Source: Prevotella sp. P3-122 (GTDB taxonomy: Bacteria > Bacteroidota > Bacteroidia > Bacteroidales > Bacteroidaceae). Taken from it: 64,000 bases of DNA. The stretch spans positions 1-64,000 of the forward strand of contig NZ_NPJH01000058.1 of the NCBI RefSeq assembly GCF_002251365.1, read 5' to 3'. Each line of letters starts with the position of its first letter. Within the stretch, counting starts at the first letter, position 1. The notes beneath the pieces were generated by a model that saw only the letters and a list, made by a program, of their open reading frames with translations, was not told the DNA's origin and ran no database searches. Positions 45,820 through 55,617 of the stretch are shown here, one piece after another. The position numbers and the translations under genes are program-made.

Positions 45820-46677
45820 ATGAGAAACCTCACGGAGTTTCTTGCAAGATATCATCACTGGTTCCTGTTCCTGCTGCTTGAGGTGGCAGGACTGGTGCTG
45901 TTGTTCAAGTACAACAGCTATCAGGGCAGTGCATGGTTCTCAACCGCCAATGCTGTCATGGGCAAGGTCTACGAGTGGGACTCTGAGGTTCAGACCTACT
46001 TCTCGCTCGTAGAGGTGAACCGTGAGCTTACGCAGCGCAACATCTATTTGGAGAAACAGGTGGAGACACTTGGCAACCAGCTCACCACGGCTACCCGCGA
46101 CAGCAACTGGGTGAGGCGGGGACAGCTGGCACTGCTCGACAGCTACAAGCTCATTCCTGCCAAGGTGGTGAGCAATACGGTTGACAAGCACGACAACTTC
46201 CTTACCATAGACAAGGGGCGTGCCGACGGAGTAAAGGACGGCATGGGTGTTGTCTCGGGTACAGGTGTTGTCGGCATAGTCTATCTTGTCTCTGAACATT
46301 ATGCCGTGGTGATACCGGTTCTAAGCTCTAAGTCGAGTATCAGCTGCTCCCTGCAGGGGCGTGGCTATTTCGGCTACCTGCACTGGACAGGCGGTGACAC
46401 CAGAAAGGCATGGCTCGATGATGTTCCCCGTCATGCAGCGTTCAGGCTCTACGACAAGGTGGTCACCAACGGCTACTCGTCGGTGTTCCCGGCCGGCATC
46501 CTCGTTGGCAAGGTTCTTCACGTATACAATTCGCCTGACGGCATAGCCTACCGCATACAGGTAGAGCTGTCCACAGATTTTGCCAAGCTCCGCGACGTTT
46601 GCGTTATAGATAATCAGATGCTTGAGGAGCGTCTCCAGATAATGAGGGCTGCCAAGGATTCGTTAAAAGCTAAATAG
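45820..46677 (+). CDS. mreC: Rod shape-determining protein MreC
   Basis: Periplasmic scaffold protein of the elongasome. A single membrane helix (about 13-31) is followed by a coiled coil (about 60-90) and a beta-rich C-terminal domain with DKGRADGVKDGMGVVSGTGV (about 130-149). 285 residues is typical. It starts one base after the mreB stop. Confidence 0.94.
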   Translation: MRNLTEFLARYHHWFLFLLLEVAGLVLLFKYNSYQGSAWFSTANAVMGKVYEWDSEVQTYFSLVEVNRELTQRNIYLEKQVETLGNQLTTATRDSNWVRRGQLALLDSYKLIPAKVVSNTVDKHDNFLTIDKGRADGVKDGMGVVSGTGVVGIVYLVSEHYAVVIPVLSSKSSISCSLQGRGYFGYLHWTGGDTRKAWLDDVPRHAAFRLYDKVVTNGYSSVFPAGILVGKVLHVYNSPDGIAYRIQVELSTDFAKLRDVCVIDNQMLEERLQIMRAAKDSLKAK

Positions 46678-46693
46678 TAAAGGGCAGAGAGTT

Positions 46694-47194
46694 ATGAACA
46701 TGTATTTGCTTTCGCAGTTTCTGTGGTTTGTGGTGATGCTTGTTGTTCAGGCCTTGTTGCTCAACAACATCCATCTCTTCGGCTGTTCTACGCCTTTGCT
46801 TTACGTATATGTCATACTTATGGCACGCCGCGATTTTCCCCGTTGGGGACTTCTGCTATTTGGCTTCTTGTTGGGGCTCGGCGTAGACATGTTCTCCAAT
46901 ACCCCTGGCGTCGGCGCCTGCTCGATGACTCTGCTTGCCTTTGTGCAGCCTATGCTCATGAAGCTCTTCCTGCCCCGCGATAGTGCCGACGATTTCCAAC
47001 CTGGCATACCGTCTCTGGGTCTGATGAAGTTTGTGTATTTCAGCTTTATCTCGATATTTCTCTACAGCCTCGTGTTCTTCACTTTGGAGATGTTCAACTT
47101 CTTCAACTGGACGCTGTGGGCGTTGAGTGTGGGAGGAAGTACGCTGCTCACGCTGCTGCTGGTCATTGTGATAGACAATTTAAGGAACAAGTAG
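46694..47194 (+). CDS. mreD: Rod shape-determining protein MreD
   Basis: A small inner-membrane protein of the elongasome with five or six helices. LFGFLLGLGVDMFSNTPGVG (about 55-74) is the family segment. It starts 16 bp after mreC. 166 residues is normal. Binding to MreC and PBP2 is known from other bacteria. Confidence 0.9.
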   Translation: MNMYLLSQFLWFVVMLVVQALLLNNIHLFGCSTPLLYVYVILMARRDFPRWGLLLFGFLLGLGVDMFSNTPGVGACSMTLLAFVQPMLMKLFLPRDSADDFQPGIPSLGLMKFVYFSFISIFLYSLVFFTLEMFNFFNWTLWALSVGGSTLLTLLLVIVIDNLRNK

Positions 47195-47288
47195 GCGTGT
47201 GACGGTGCTGCTGGTGCTGCGAAAGTCATTATATTATTATAGAACGCGCGTACATATTATATATATCCCGTATTTCCAATAAGACAAA

Positions 47289-49139
47289 TTGAAGGACTAT
47301 AATCTCGAAAAAAGGAGTTATGTGATAGGCGGTATGGCAATCGCTATTGTGATTGTCTACATTATTCGCCTGTTCACGTTGCAGCTGATGAGCGACGACT
47401 ACAAGAAGAACGCCGACTCAAACGCCTTCCTCAAGAAGGTGGACTATCCGTCGCGTGGCGTCATCAAGGACCGCAACGGTAAGCTTCTTGTGTATAACCA
47501 GCCGTCGTACGACATCATGGTTGTCACCAACGAGGCAAAGGGAAAGATAGACACCCTGGAGTTCTGTGATGCCCTGGGCATAACAAGGGAGTATTTCGAC
47601 AAGCGTATGGCCGACATCAAGGACTACGGAAAGAATCCCGGCTACTCACGCTTCACGCAACAGCTCTTCATGACTCAGCTCTCTGACAAGGACTTCAGTG
47701 TCTTCCAGGAGAAGATATTCCGCTTCCCCGGCTTTTATGTGCAGAAGCGCAGTATCAGACAGTATGAATACCCCTATGCCGCACACGTGCTGGGCGACGT
47801 GGCAGAGGTGTCGCAGGCAAATATCGAGGAGGACGACTACTATCAGGCTGGCGACTACATAGGCAAGTCGGGAGTGGAGAAATCGTACGAGAAAGAACTT
47901 CGGGGCGAGAAGGGAGTACAGATATTGCTGCGCGACGCACGTGGACGTATACAGGGAAGCTACCATAACGGAGTTCTCGACCGCCGGCCAGTGGCAGGCA
48001 AGGACCTCATACTGAGCCTCGACATCAAGCTACAGGCTCTTGGCGAGAGACTTATGGAGGGCAAGAAGGGAGCCATAGTGGCACTGGAGCCTTCTACGGG
48101 ACAGGTGCTTGCCATGGTGTCGGCACCTACCTACGACCCTCGAATACTCATCGGACGCGACCGAGGCAAGAACCACCGCATGCTTGCACAGGACGCATGG
48201 ACACCGCTGCTCAACCGTGCCATCATGGGACAATATCCTCCTGGCTCCACATTCAAGACGTCACAAGGACTGACATTCCTCACCGAGGGCATCATTACCC
48301 CTGGTACCACCTTCCCATGCCATCACGGCTTCTCCTACAGGGGACTCCATGTAGGCTGTCATGGACACGCCTCGCCACTTAACCTCGTGCCGGCAGTGAG
48401 CACGTCATGCAACGGTTTCTTCTGCTGGGGACTCTATTACATGATTGGCAACCGCCGCAAGTACAAGACTGTGCAGGAGGCTATGGACACGTGGCGCGAC
48501 TACATGGTGAGCATGGGCTTCGGATATAAGCTGGGCATCGACCTCCCAGGCGAGAAGCGGGGACTCATCCCTAACTCCCACTTCTACGACAAGGCATACA
48601 AAGGCTCGTGGAACGGACTAACCATCATCAGTATCTCCATCGGACAGGGAGAGGTGAACCTCACGCCGTTGCAGATTGCCAACCTTGGTGCCACCATCGC
48701 CAACAGGGGATATTATTATATTCCGCATGTCGTGAAGGAGGTGAAAGGAGCGTCCATCGACACCATGTACACCAGGAGACACTATACCAAGGCCAGCCAC
48801 AAGGCATACGAGTATATAGTCAGTGGTATGCGCTCGGCGGTGCTCGGCGGTACGTGCCGGGCATTGGCATCGAGCGACATTGCCATCTGCGGCAAGACGG
48901 GAACGGCGCAGAACCGTGGACATGACCACTCGGTATTCATGGGCTTCGCGCCTATGGACGACCCGAAGATTGCCATAGCCATCTATGTAGAGAATGGTGG
49001 CTTCGGCGCAGACTTTGCCGTGCCTATTGGCGGGCTGATGATAGAGCAGTACATACACGGCAAGCTCTCGGAGGCCTCGGAGCGGCGTGCAGAGGAACTA
49101 CAAAAACGGAGAATTGCTTATGGCGCAAGGAACAGGTAA
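47289..49139 (+). CDS. mrdA: Penicillin-binding protein 2 (elongasome transpeptidase)
   Basis: Cross-links peptidoglycan during elongation. One N-terminal membrane helix (about 13-32), a pedestal domain, and the transpeptidase domain with STFK (PPGSTFKTSQ, about 316-325), SxN (STSCNGF, about 371-377) and KTG (CGKTGTAQNRG, about 536-546). The best start is TTG at 47289 (MKDYNLEKRSYVIGG); no ATG lies close upstream. 616 residues fits. It overlaps rodA by 20 bp. Confidence 0.95.
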   Translation: MKDYNLEKRSYVIGGMAIAIVIVYIIRLFTLQLMSDDYKKNADSNAFLKKVDYPSRGVIKDRNGKLLVYNQPSYDIMVVTNEAKGKIDTLEFCDALGITREYFDKRMADIKDYGKNPGYSRFTQQLFMTQLSDKDFSVFQEKIFRFPGFYVQKRSIRQYEYPYAAHVLGDVAEVSQANIEEDDYYQAGDYIGKSGVEKSYEKELRGEKGVQILLRDARGRIQGSYHNGVLDRRPVAGKDLILSLDIKLQALGERLMEGKKGAIVALEPSTGQVLAMVSAPTYDPRILIGRDRGKNHRMLAQDAWTPLLNRAIMGQYPPGSTFKTSQGLTFLTEGIITPGTTFPCHHGFSYRGLHVGCHGHASPLNLVPAVSTSCNGFFCWGLYYMIGNRRKYKTVQEAMDTWRDYMVSMGFGYKLGIDLPGEKRGLIPNSHFYDKAYKGSWNGLTIISISIGQGEVNLTPLQIANLGATIANRGYYYIPHVVKEVKGASIDTMYTRRHYTKASHKAYEYIVSGMRSAVLGGTCRALASSDIAICGKTGTAQNRGHDHSVFMGFAPMDDPKIAIAIYVENGGFGADFAVPIGGLMIEQYIHGKLSEASERRAEELQKRRIAYGARNR

Positions 49140-50589
49140 GGCACCAGGTGTGCTGGCCAGTCTCGACTGGTGGACAATTGTTATATACGTATCTTTGCTT
49201 GCATTCGGATGGCTGAGCGTTTGCGGAGCAAGCTTCACATATGGCGATACGGACATTTTCAGTCTGAGTACCCGCTCGGGTATGCAGATTGTGTGGATAT
49301 GCACGTCAATAGTGCTGGGCTTTGTGCTGCTGTTGCTCGACGACCGCTTCTACGACACCTTCGCCTATGGGGTCTACGCGCTGCTTCTCCTCCTGCTGTT
49401 CGCGACAATATTCAACCCCCACGAGATAAAAGGCTCGCGCTCATGGCTTGTCCTGGGACCTATACACATACAGCCGGCAGAGTTTGCAAAGTTTGCCACA
49501 GCCCTTGCCGTGGCAAAGTTTATGAGCACGTACGGTTTTGACATAGGCAAGTGGAAGCATTTCGCCTCGGCAATGGCTATCGTCGTCATTCCCATGCTCT
49601 TTATCGTGGCACAGAAGGAGACTGGCTCCGCGCTCGTCTACCTGTCGTTCTTCCTCATGTTCTACCGCGAGGGAATGCCGGGAAGCATCCTTTTCACGGG
49701 TGTCGCCATGATAGTGTATTTTGTTGTCGGTATCAAGTACGAGCAGACGATGCTCTGGGATACCCCCACGTCTCTTGGCAAGTTTGCCGTCCTGCTCTTG
49801 GTGCAGATGTTCACAGCAGGGATGGTTGCCGAGTACTGCCATGACAAGGCAAAGGCCTTGCGGATAGGAGGCCTGTCGATAGGCCTGACGTTGATCTTCC
49901 TGCTGTTCTCGGAGTATGTGATACCCTTCGACATCGTATGGGTGCAGCTTGCCCTGTCGGCATTGCTGGTTGGCTACCTGCTCTACAATGGCCTGTATAC
50001 CCGCTTACCGGGCTATTTCTATATTCTTGCCTTCACCGTAGGCTCCATAGTGTTCTTCTATTCTGCCGACCATGTGCTGAACAATGTCATGGAACCCCAC
50101 CAGCGCACCCGTATCAATGTGTTGCTCGGCCTTGACGAGGACCTGGCAGGAGCAGGCTATAACGTTCATCAGAGCGAGATTGCCATTGGCTCGGGCGGAC
50201 TTCGTGGAAAGGGCTTCCTTAATGGCACGCAGACCAAGCTGAAGTTTGTGCCCGAGCAGGACACAGACTTCATATTCTGTACTGTGGGAGAGGAAGAGGG
50301 ATTTGTCGGAGCGGCAGGAGTGCTGCTGCTGTTCCTTGCGCTGATATTGCGCCTTATAAAACTTGCCGAGCGTCAGCCCTACCGTTTTGGGCGCGTCTAC
50401 GGCTATTGTGTGATGAGCGTATTCCTGTTCCATGTCTTCATCAATGTCGGCATGGTGCTCGGTCTTACGCCTGTGATAGGTATTCCGTTGCCGTTCTTCA
50501 GCTATGGAGGCAGCTCGCTGTGGGGTTTCACCCTGCTGCTGTTCATATTCCTGCGTATAGACGCAAGCCGCAACATGGTGCGCTCGTAG
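49120..50589 (+). CDS. rodA: Rod shape-determining protein RodA (SEDS glycosyltransferase)
   Basis: The peptidoglycan polymerase that pairs with PBP2. About ten membrane helices; GSRSWLVLGPIHIQPAEFAK (about 107-126) and ETGSALVYLSFF (about 167-178) include the SEDS motifs, and GLTPVIGIPLPFFSYGGSS (about 445-463) the C-terminal one. I chose ATG at 49120; an in-frame GTG at 49087 lies deep in mrdA. With 489 residues it is longer than E. coli RodA (370) because of extra loop and membrane segments in the middle (about 200-330), which I recall in Bacteroidota. Confidence 0.94.
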   Translation: MAQGTGKAPGVLASLDWWTIVIYVSLLAFGWLSVCGASFTYGDTDIFSLSTRSGMQIVWICTSIVLGFVLLLLDDRFYDTFAYGVYALLLLLLFATIFNPHEIKGSRSWLVLGPIHIQPAEFAKFATALAVAKFMSTYGFDIGKWKHFASAMAIVVIPMLFIVAQKETGSALVYLSFFLMFYREGMPGSILFTGVAMIVYFVVGIKYEQTMLWDTPTSLGKFAVLLLVQMFTAGMVAEYCHDKAKALRIGGLSIGLTLIFLLFSEYVIPFDIVWVQLALSALLVGYLLYNGLYTRLPGYFYILAFTVGSIVFFYSADHVLNNVMEPHQRTRINVLLGLDEDLAGAGYNVHQSEIAIGSGGLRGKGFLNGTQTKLKFVPEQDTDFIFCTVGEEEGFVGAAGVLLLFLALILRLIKLAERQPYRFGRVYGYCVMSVFLFHVFINVGMVLGLTPVIGIPLPFFSYGGSSLWGFTLLLFIFLRIDASRNMVRS

Positions 50590-50599
50590 CTTGCAGGCA

Positions 50600-51070
50600 C
50601 TAATATGCCCACAACGATATACCTACGTCTGTAATACCCGGTAAGATCTCGCGTTTCATGTCGTGGCGCACGCTGATGTGCAGGCTGTCGCCTTTGCGGT
50701 AGTGCCTGTCGCTGACATGAAACACGTATTGGTAATTGCTTATTCCGTTGCCCTTCACCTTTCCTTTGTCGTCAGTCAGTTCGCAAGTGACCGTGTCGCA
50801 CCGGGTGACGTTGCCGGGCATCACTTTCTGCTCGACAATCATGGTAACTCTTCTGAATGGATAGCCTGCCGAGGTGCGCAGGCCAAGGTCGAGAGCATAG
50901 GTGCCGCTCTCTTTAAGCGGCCTGATGCTGAACGGGAGCGTATCGTTACGCTCCCATCCTGCCAGGGCTGTATGCTCGTAGTTGCTGTATACAACCCCGT
51001 CACTGCATGCCGTCATTGCCATGAGCATGGCCAGCAGCCATGCCATCCTTTTGGCTGTCTTAACCACCAT
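50600..51070 (-). CDS. gldH: Gliding motility lipoprotein GldH family
   Basis: A lipoprotein of 156 residues with a lipobox signal (AMLMAMTAC, Cys about 22). The mature part is beta-rich: HTALAGWERNDTLPFSI (about 31-47) and VGISLWAY at the end fit GldH as I recall it. GldH is needed for gliding in Flavobacterium; in non-gliding Bacteroidales its role is unclear. I chose ATG at 51070, which gives a clean signal peptide, over 51100. It lies 35 bp after the PSP1 gene on the same strand. Confidence 0.82.
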   Translation of the reverse strand: MVVKTAKRMAWLLAMLMAMTACSDGVVYSNYEHTALAGWERNDTLPFSIRPLKESGTYALDLGLRTSAGYPFRRVTMIVEQKVMPGNVTRCDTVTCELTDDKGKVKGNGISNYQYVFHVSDRHYRKGDSLHISVRHDMKREILPGITDVGISLWAY

Positions 51071-51105
51071 ATTATAATATATTGCCATAAGGACCGCCAT
51101 GTTGT

Positions 51106-52386
51106 CTATCCCTGTGGTTTAGCCTTTGGCTGTTTGCCGAAGGGCTGCCTTGTTCTGCCCTCAGGCCTTTTGTCCCTCTTAGGCTCGTTGCTTTCAGGCT
51201 TTGCAGTCTGTTGTGGACCCTTGTTGCCGTTAGCGTCGGTACTGGCCGCCTGCTTCTGGTCTTTAGGCTGCTTAGGCTTGTTCTTCTGTCCCTTCTTTTT
51301 CTTCTTGCCAGTCTTGTCGAACCTGCTGACATCGGCATCGGCCAGCAGGTCAATAGGCTTCTTCTCCGTAGCCTTGCCGTCCTCGTCGAGTCTTTCAGGC
51401 TTCTCGCCCCGCTTGTTCATCTCTATAATCTGCTTCGCCCTCTGCGCGCTTATGGTCTCAAGGTTGGCTGCGATGTTCTTGTCCGTAGAGTAGGTACACA
51501 ATCCGGCCAGGATGTCGGTCTTGAAGAGGAAATAGTCGCTGTCGAGTGTTTGCAGCACCACCTCCCTGCTTGGCATTTGCCTTCCAGCCTCCACATAGTC
51601 GTCAACCTCGTAGTTGAGGCAGCATTTCAGCTTGGCACACATTCCCGCAAGCTTCTGCGGGTTGAGGGAAATATCCTGGAAGCGTGCGGCGTTGGTGCTC
51701 ACGCTGACGAAGTTCTTCATCCATGTGGCGCAGCACAGCTCGCGTCCGCACGGGCCAGTCCCGCCTATGCGGCCAGCTTCCTGCCTTGCGCCAATCTGCT
51801 TCATCTCTATTCTCACATGGAAGGTCTCGGCCAGCACCTTTATGAGCTGCCTGAAGTCTACCCTCTCGTCGGCAATGTAGTAGAAGATGGCCTTGTTGCC
51901 ATCGCCCTGATACTCCACGTCGCCAATCTTCATCTGCAGTCCCAGGTCCTTTGCTATCTGCCTGCTCTGTATCATGGTGTCGTGCTCGCGGCTCTTGGCC
52001 TCGGCATACTTGTCCATGTCCACCTGCTTGGCAAGCCTGTACACCCTCTTGATGTCGTCGGCCGACTTTATGTTTGCCTTCTTTATTTGCAGCTTCACCA
52101 GGCGGCCTGTCAGTGTAACCACGCCGATGTCATGTCCCGGGTTTGCCTCCACGGCAACAATGTCACCTTTCTTCAGGTCGATGTTGTTGACGTTGTGGTA
52201 ATATCCCTTTCGGGTGTTCTTGAACTGCACCTCAACAAGGTCTGTCGACTCGGCATTGCCGGGCACGTCAGCGAGCCAGTCGTAGGTGTTCAGCTGTTTG
52301 TTCTGCCTGCCTACGGCACATCTGCAGAGTCCTCTGTCTACTCCGCAGCATATACGGTAATTCTTATTGTCGTTCGTTGTGTCCAT
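51106..52386 (-). CDS. PSP1 domain protein (RicT/YaaT-like)
   Basis: A cytoplasmic protein with the PSP1 domain. The Cys-rich core GGTGPCGRELCCATW (about 225-239) and MCAKLKCCLNYE (about 264-275) are the RicT marks; in Bacillus, RicT binds Fe-S clusters in a complex that helps RNase Y. The N-terminus adds CCGVDRGLCRCAVG (about 13-26), and the last 80 residues are Lys/Gln/Pro-rich and disordered. 426 residues is longer than Bacillus RicT (275). The partners are not here. It lies between holB and gldH. Confidence 0.88.
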   Translation of the reverse strand: MDTTNDNKNYRICCGVDRGLCRCAVGRQNKQLNTYDWLADVPGNAESTDLVEVQFKNTRKGYYHNVNNIDLKKGDIVAVEANPGHDIGVVTLTGRLVKLQIKKANIKSADDIKRVYRLAKQVDMDKYAEAKSREHDTMIQSRQIAKDLGLQMKIGDVEYQGDGNKAIFYYIADERVDFRQLIKVLAETFHVRIEMKQIGARQEAGRIGGTGPCGRELCCATWMKNFVSVSTNAARFQDISLNPQKLAGMCAKLKCCLNYEVDDYVEAGRQMPSREVVLQTLDSDYFLFKTDILAGLCTYSTDKNIAANLETISAQRAKQIIEMNKRGEKPERLDEDGKATEKKPIDLLADADVSRFDKTGKKKKKGQKNKPKQPKDQKQAASTDANGNKGPQQTAKPESNEPKRDKRPEGRTRQPFGKQPKAKPQG

Positions 52387-52439
52387 TCTTTATAGTTATG
52401 TATAATCTGATATGTCTCTGTATGTATTGAGGCCTGCCG

Positions 52440-53570
52440 TCACTTGGGCTGTCCTGCCCTGAGCATAATGGTGAGCTGCAGTGCAAGGTCGAAGAACACC
52501 ATCTTGGCATTGGCGTTCTGTCCGATGTCGCGCCTGGCCTTCTGCATGGCGTCGGCAATGTCTATCACGTTGGCCTCGTTGATGAAGCGGGCGAAGTTTC
52601 GCGAGAAAGCCTCCTCCTGCTGTGACATGTATGTTATCTGCGGCAGTCCGAAGTTGTATGCGAAGTTCTCCCTCACCATTCTCTGGAAATAGTCTATCAT
52701 TGCGAGTTGCCTCTCACGTCCCATTGCCGCCACAGCCTCTGTCCAGGCCTTCATGCCCTTGACGTTGCGCTGGTATGTGAGTCTCATAATCTGTATGAAC
52801 AGCTCCAGCCTCTCGTTGTCTGCGTTGTCTGCCTGCAGCAGTTCCAGTGCCTTCAGCCAGCTGCCGCTTGCCCTGTGTGCTATGCGGTGTGCCATATCCT
52901 GCTCCAGCCCTCTTCGCTCAACGAGTGCCCTTTCCACCTCGCTGTCATCAATACGTTTAAGGTCTATGCGCTGCACCCTGCTCCTTATGGTGTCAAGGAG
53001 CTTCTCCGGTTGCTCGCTCACCATGATGAACGCCGTCATCTGCGGTGGCTCCTCCAGTATTTTCAGTATCTTGTTGGCGCAGGCAGCGTTCATTCTCTCC
53101 GGGAGCCATATCAGGCACACCTTCCATCCGCCCTGGCTTGACTTGAGGTTGAGCTTATGAGTGATGGCGTCGCTCTCAGCCTCAAAGATGATGGCCTGTT
53201 GGTTCTGGGCGTCCATACGCTGCAGCCATTGCTCCATGGAGAAGTAAGGCCCTTCCTCGAGCATTGCTGTCCACTGCCTGATGAAGTCCGCACTCACCAT
53301 CTTGTGCTCCGAGGAGGTACCTGTCGGACGTATTACGGGGAAGGAGAAGTGAAGGTCGGGATGCGCCCATTTGCGCAGCATCGCCTCACATGCGGCAGTG
53401 TTGGTAGAGCTGCTCTTGAGCAGGGCCGATGCGAAGGCGAGCGCTACGGCCATCTTGCCGCAGCCAGTAGGCCCGCACAGCATTATGGCGTGTGGTACCT
53501 TCTGCCCGTCCATCATCTGCAAGAGTCTCCTCTGGGCTTCTTCCTGTCCTATTACTTCCTTGAAATCCAT
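52440..53570 (-). CDS. holB: DNA polymerase III delta prime subunit
   Basis: An AAA+ subunit of the sliding-clamp loader. Walker A GPTGCGKMA (about 33-41) is present, with an unusual Met after the Lys where Thr or Ser is normal, which fits a subunit that does not hydrolyse ATP. KILKILEEPPQMTAFIMVSE (about 162-181) is the sensor-1 region. 376 residues is normal. It begins the group holB-PSP1-gldH on the minus strand. Confidence 0.9.
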   Translation of the reverse strand: MDFKEVIGQEEAQRRLLQMMDGQKVPHAIMLCGPTGCGKMAVALAFASALLKSSSTNTAACEAMLRKWAHPDLHFSFPVIRPTGTSSEHKMVSADFIRQWTAMLEEGPYFSMEQWLQRMDAQNQQAIIFEAESDAITHKLNLKSSQGGWKVCLIWLPERMNAACANKILKILEEPPQMTAFIMVSEQPEKLLDTIRSRVQRIDLKRIDDSEVERALVERRGLEQDMAHRIAHRASGSWLKALELLQADNADNERLELFIQIMRLTYQRNVKGMKAWTEAVAAMGRERQLAMIDYFQRMVRENFAYNFGLPQITYMSQQEEAFSRNFARFINEANVIDIADAMQKARRDIGQNANAKMVFFDLALQLTIMLRAGQPK

Positions 53571-53661
53571 TATTTCAGCAGTTCCCCTTCTGTTTTTTAT
53601 GTATGTTGTTACAGTATTGCCTTATGTCATGCCGGCGACACCGTTTTTTTTTCTTGTCTTG

Positions 53662-54618
53662 TCAGAGAATTCTCCTGACAATCTCTGCCACGGAGTCTAC
53701 GGCCGATACGGTATAGAAGTGTATGTCCTCGACACCTGCCTCGTAGAGCTCCTTGCATTGGTTGGCTGTCCACTCAATGCCCAGCTGTTTTGCTTCCATG
53801 TCAGACTTGCATTTCACGGCCTCTGCAGCCAGTTCCTGCGGCATGTCGCAATGGAATGTCCTTGGCACCACCGTAATCTGCGACAGCTTGGCGAATGGTT
53901 TCACGCCGGGTATTATCGGAATGGTTATGCCCATCTCCCTTGCCTTGCGTACAAAGTCGAAATATTTCCTGTTGTCGTAGAACAGCTGTGTAATGGCATA
54001 TTCCGCTCCCAAGTCCTGCTTCATCTTCAGGTACTGCATGTCCATGTCGATATTGGGAGCCTCCTCGTGCTTCTCCGGGTATGCGGCCACACCATAGTGG
54101 AATATGCCGCAAGGATGCTTGATAGGAGTGCCGTCGGCAAAGATGCCGTTGTTGAAGGCGTTCACCTGCTTTATTAGTTCCGTCGTGTGCTCGTGGCCAC
54201 CCTTGGTAGGGGTGAACATCCTGTCTTCCTTGGCTTTGTCGCCTCTGAGCAGCAGCAGGTTGTCTATGCCGAGGAACTGCATGTCTATCAGCTCATACTC
54301 TATGTCCTCTATGGTAGCGCCGCTGCAGATGACGTGCGGTATGACGGGAATGCTGTATTTCTGCTGTATGGCAGCAGCTATGGCCACCGTACCAGGGCGT
54401 CTTCTGATGCGCTGCCTCTCATAATGCCCGTTGTCCAGTTCCTTGTATACATACTCGCTGTGGTGTGTCGTTATGTTTATGAACATCGGGTCATAGTCTC
54501 TCATCTTTTCTATTGTCGAGAACAGGTTTGCCGTGCCATTCCCTTTGAGTGGCGGCAATACCTCGAATGAGAATTTCCTATCCTTGTCAGTGCTGTTTAT
54601 CAGTTCTGTTACTCTCAT
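53662..54618 (-). CDS. metF: Methylenetetrahydrofolate reductase
   Basis: Reduces 5,10-methylene-THF to 5-methyl-THF for methionine synthesis, with FAD and NADH. FSFEVLPP (about 16-23), FINITTHHSEY (about 46-56), LLLRGDKAKED (about 123-133) and AEYAITQLFYDNRKYFDFV (about 205-223) are family marks. I chose ATG at 54618 (MRVTELI), giving 318 residues; the frame opens at 54648 but those ten residues are not family-like. Confidence 0.93.
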   Translation of the reverse strand: MRVTELINSTDKDRKFSFEVLPPLKGNGTANLFSTIEKMRDYDPMFINITTHHSEYVYKELDNGHYERQRIRRRPGTVAIAAAIQQKYSIPVIPHVICSGATIEDIEYELIDMQFLGIDNLLLLRGDKAKEDRMFTPTKGGHEHTTELIKQVNAFNNGIFADGTPIKHPCGIFHYGVAAYPEKHEEAPNIDMDMQYLKMKQDLGAEYAITQLFYDNRKYFDFVRKAREMGITIPIIPGVKPFAKLSQITVVPRTFHCDMPQELAAEAVKCKSDMEAKQLGIEWTANQCKELYEAGVEDIHFYTVSAVDSVAEIVRRIL

Positions 54619-54720
54619 ATCCTTTGCGTTAGGTGCATTTCTGTGCAAAAAGTCTCCCTACTTCTTGCGGTATATTGTTTATAGAAGACAATAGTAAAAG
54701 TCGGCTTAAACATACGTCTC

Positions 54721-54760
54721 TTATCTCCCCTTATCTTCCCTTATCTCCCCTTATCTCCTC
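54721..54760. repeat. Four tandem copies of a 10-bp unit
   Basis: Unit TTATCTCCCC repeated four times with one or two changes per copy. It lies just past the xth stop (54761, minus strand) and upstream of metF. Copy number may vary by slippage. Confidence 0.8.
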
Positions 54761-55510
54761 TTAAAGAAGATTTAGTTCCACGGGGCAATGGTCGGAACCG
54801 AATATCTCGGTGTGTATGGTAGCGCCGGTCAGCTGTGGGCGCAGGCGGTCGGAGATGAGAAAGTAGTCTATGCGCCATCCGGCGTTTTTCTCTCTTGCCT
54901 TGAATCGGTATGACCACCAACTGTATGTCACCTCCTCTGGGTGTAGGAAGCGGAACGTGTCCGTGAAGCCGTTGTCGAGCAGTATGCTCATCTTCTCACG
55001 TTCCTCGTCGGTGAAGCCAGCGTTGCGGCGGTTGGTCTTGGGGTTCTTCAGGTCTATTTCCTGATGTGCAACATTCAGGTCGCCGCATACGATGACGGGC
55101 TTTTGGCTGTCAAGCCGTTTGAGGTATGCAAGGAAATCGGTCTCCCATGTCATGCGGTAGTCCAGGCGGCGCAGTCCGTCCTGTGAGTTAGGAGTGTAGA
55201 CCGTTACGAGATAGAAGTCTTCCATCTCAAGAGTTATAACCCTTCCCTCGTGGTCGTGCTCCTCGATGCCTATGCCATAGGTCACGCTCAGCGGTTTGTG
55301 TCTGGTATATATGGCCGTACCGGAGTAGCCTTTCTTCTCGGCGTAGTTCCAGTACGAGGTGTAGCCTTCGAATTGCAGGTCGAGCTGTCCCTCCTGCATC
55401 TTTGTTTCCTGGAGGCAGAAGAAGTCTGCGTCCAGTTGCCTGAATGACTGTTCAAAATCCTTGCCTACGCAGGCTCGCAGGCCGTTGACGTTCCAAGATA
55501 TGAATTTCAT
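54761..55510 (-). CDS. xth: Exodeoxyribonuclease III
   Basis: An AP endonuclease and 3' exonuclease for base excision repair. [13 protein letters not shown] (about 4-16), LQETKMQ with the metal-binding Glu (about 34-40), [16 protein letters not shown] (about 142-157) and GSDHCPVEL (about 239-247) are the catalytic motifs. 249 residues is standard. Confidence 0.95.
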   Translation of the reverse strand: MKFISWNVNGLRACVGKDFEQSFRQLDADFFCLQETKMQEGQLDLQFEGYTSYWNYAEKKGYSGTAIYTRHKPLSVTYGIGIEEHDHEGRVITLEMEDFYLVTVYTPNSQDGLRRLDYRMTWETDFLAYLKRLDSQKPVIVCGDLNVAHQEIDLKNPKTNRRNAGFTDEEREKMSILLDNGFTDTFRFLHPEEVTYSWWSYRFKAREKNAGWRIDYFLISDRLRPQLTGATIHTEIFGSDHCPVELNLL

Positions 55511-55553
55511 CTGAACTTCTGAGTAGTTATGATCTGTAGGTTTTGTAGGTGAA

Positions 55554-55617
55554 CCCTTTAACCCATTAACCCTTTAACCCTTTAACCTTTTAACCCATTA
55601 ACCTTTTAACCCCTTAC
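55554..55617. repeat. Seven to eight tandem copies of an 8-bp unit
   Basis: Units CCCTTTAA, CCCATTAA and CCTTTTAA follow one another without a break from 55554 to 55609, with a diverged unit to 55617. The array touches the folE stop codon (55614-55616). It lies between xth and folE. Confidence 0.8.

Noticed and set aside
44760-45833. 357-codon minus-strand frame
   Set aside because: It is the antisense of mreB, whose motifs are complete on the plus strand.
51211-52395. 394-codon plus-strand frame
   Set aside because: Antisense shadow of the PSP1 gene; composition is Leu/Val/His-rich as expected from codon mirroring.
54721-55617. CRISPR array
   Set aside because: The repeats are 8-10 bp direct tandem units without spacers, and no cas gene is near.
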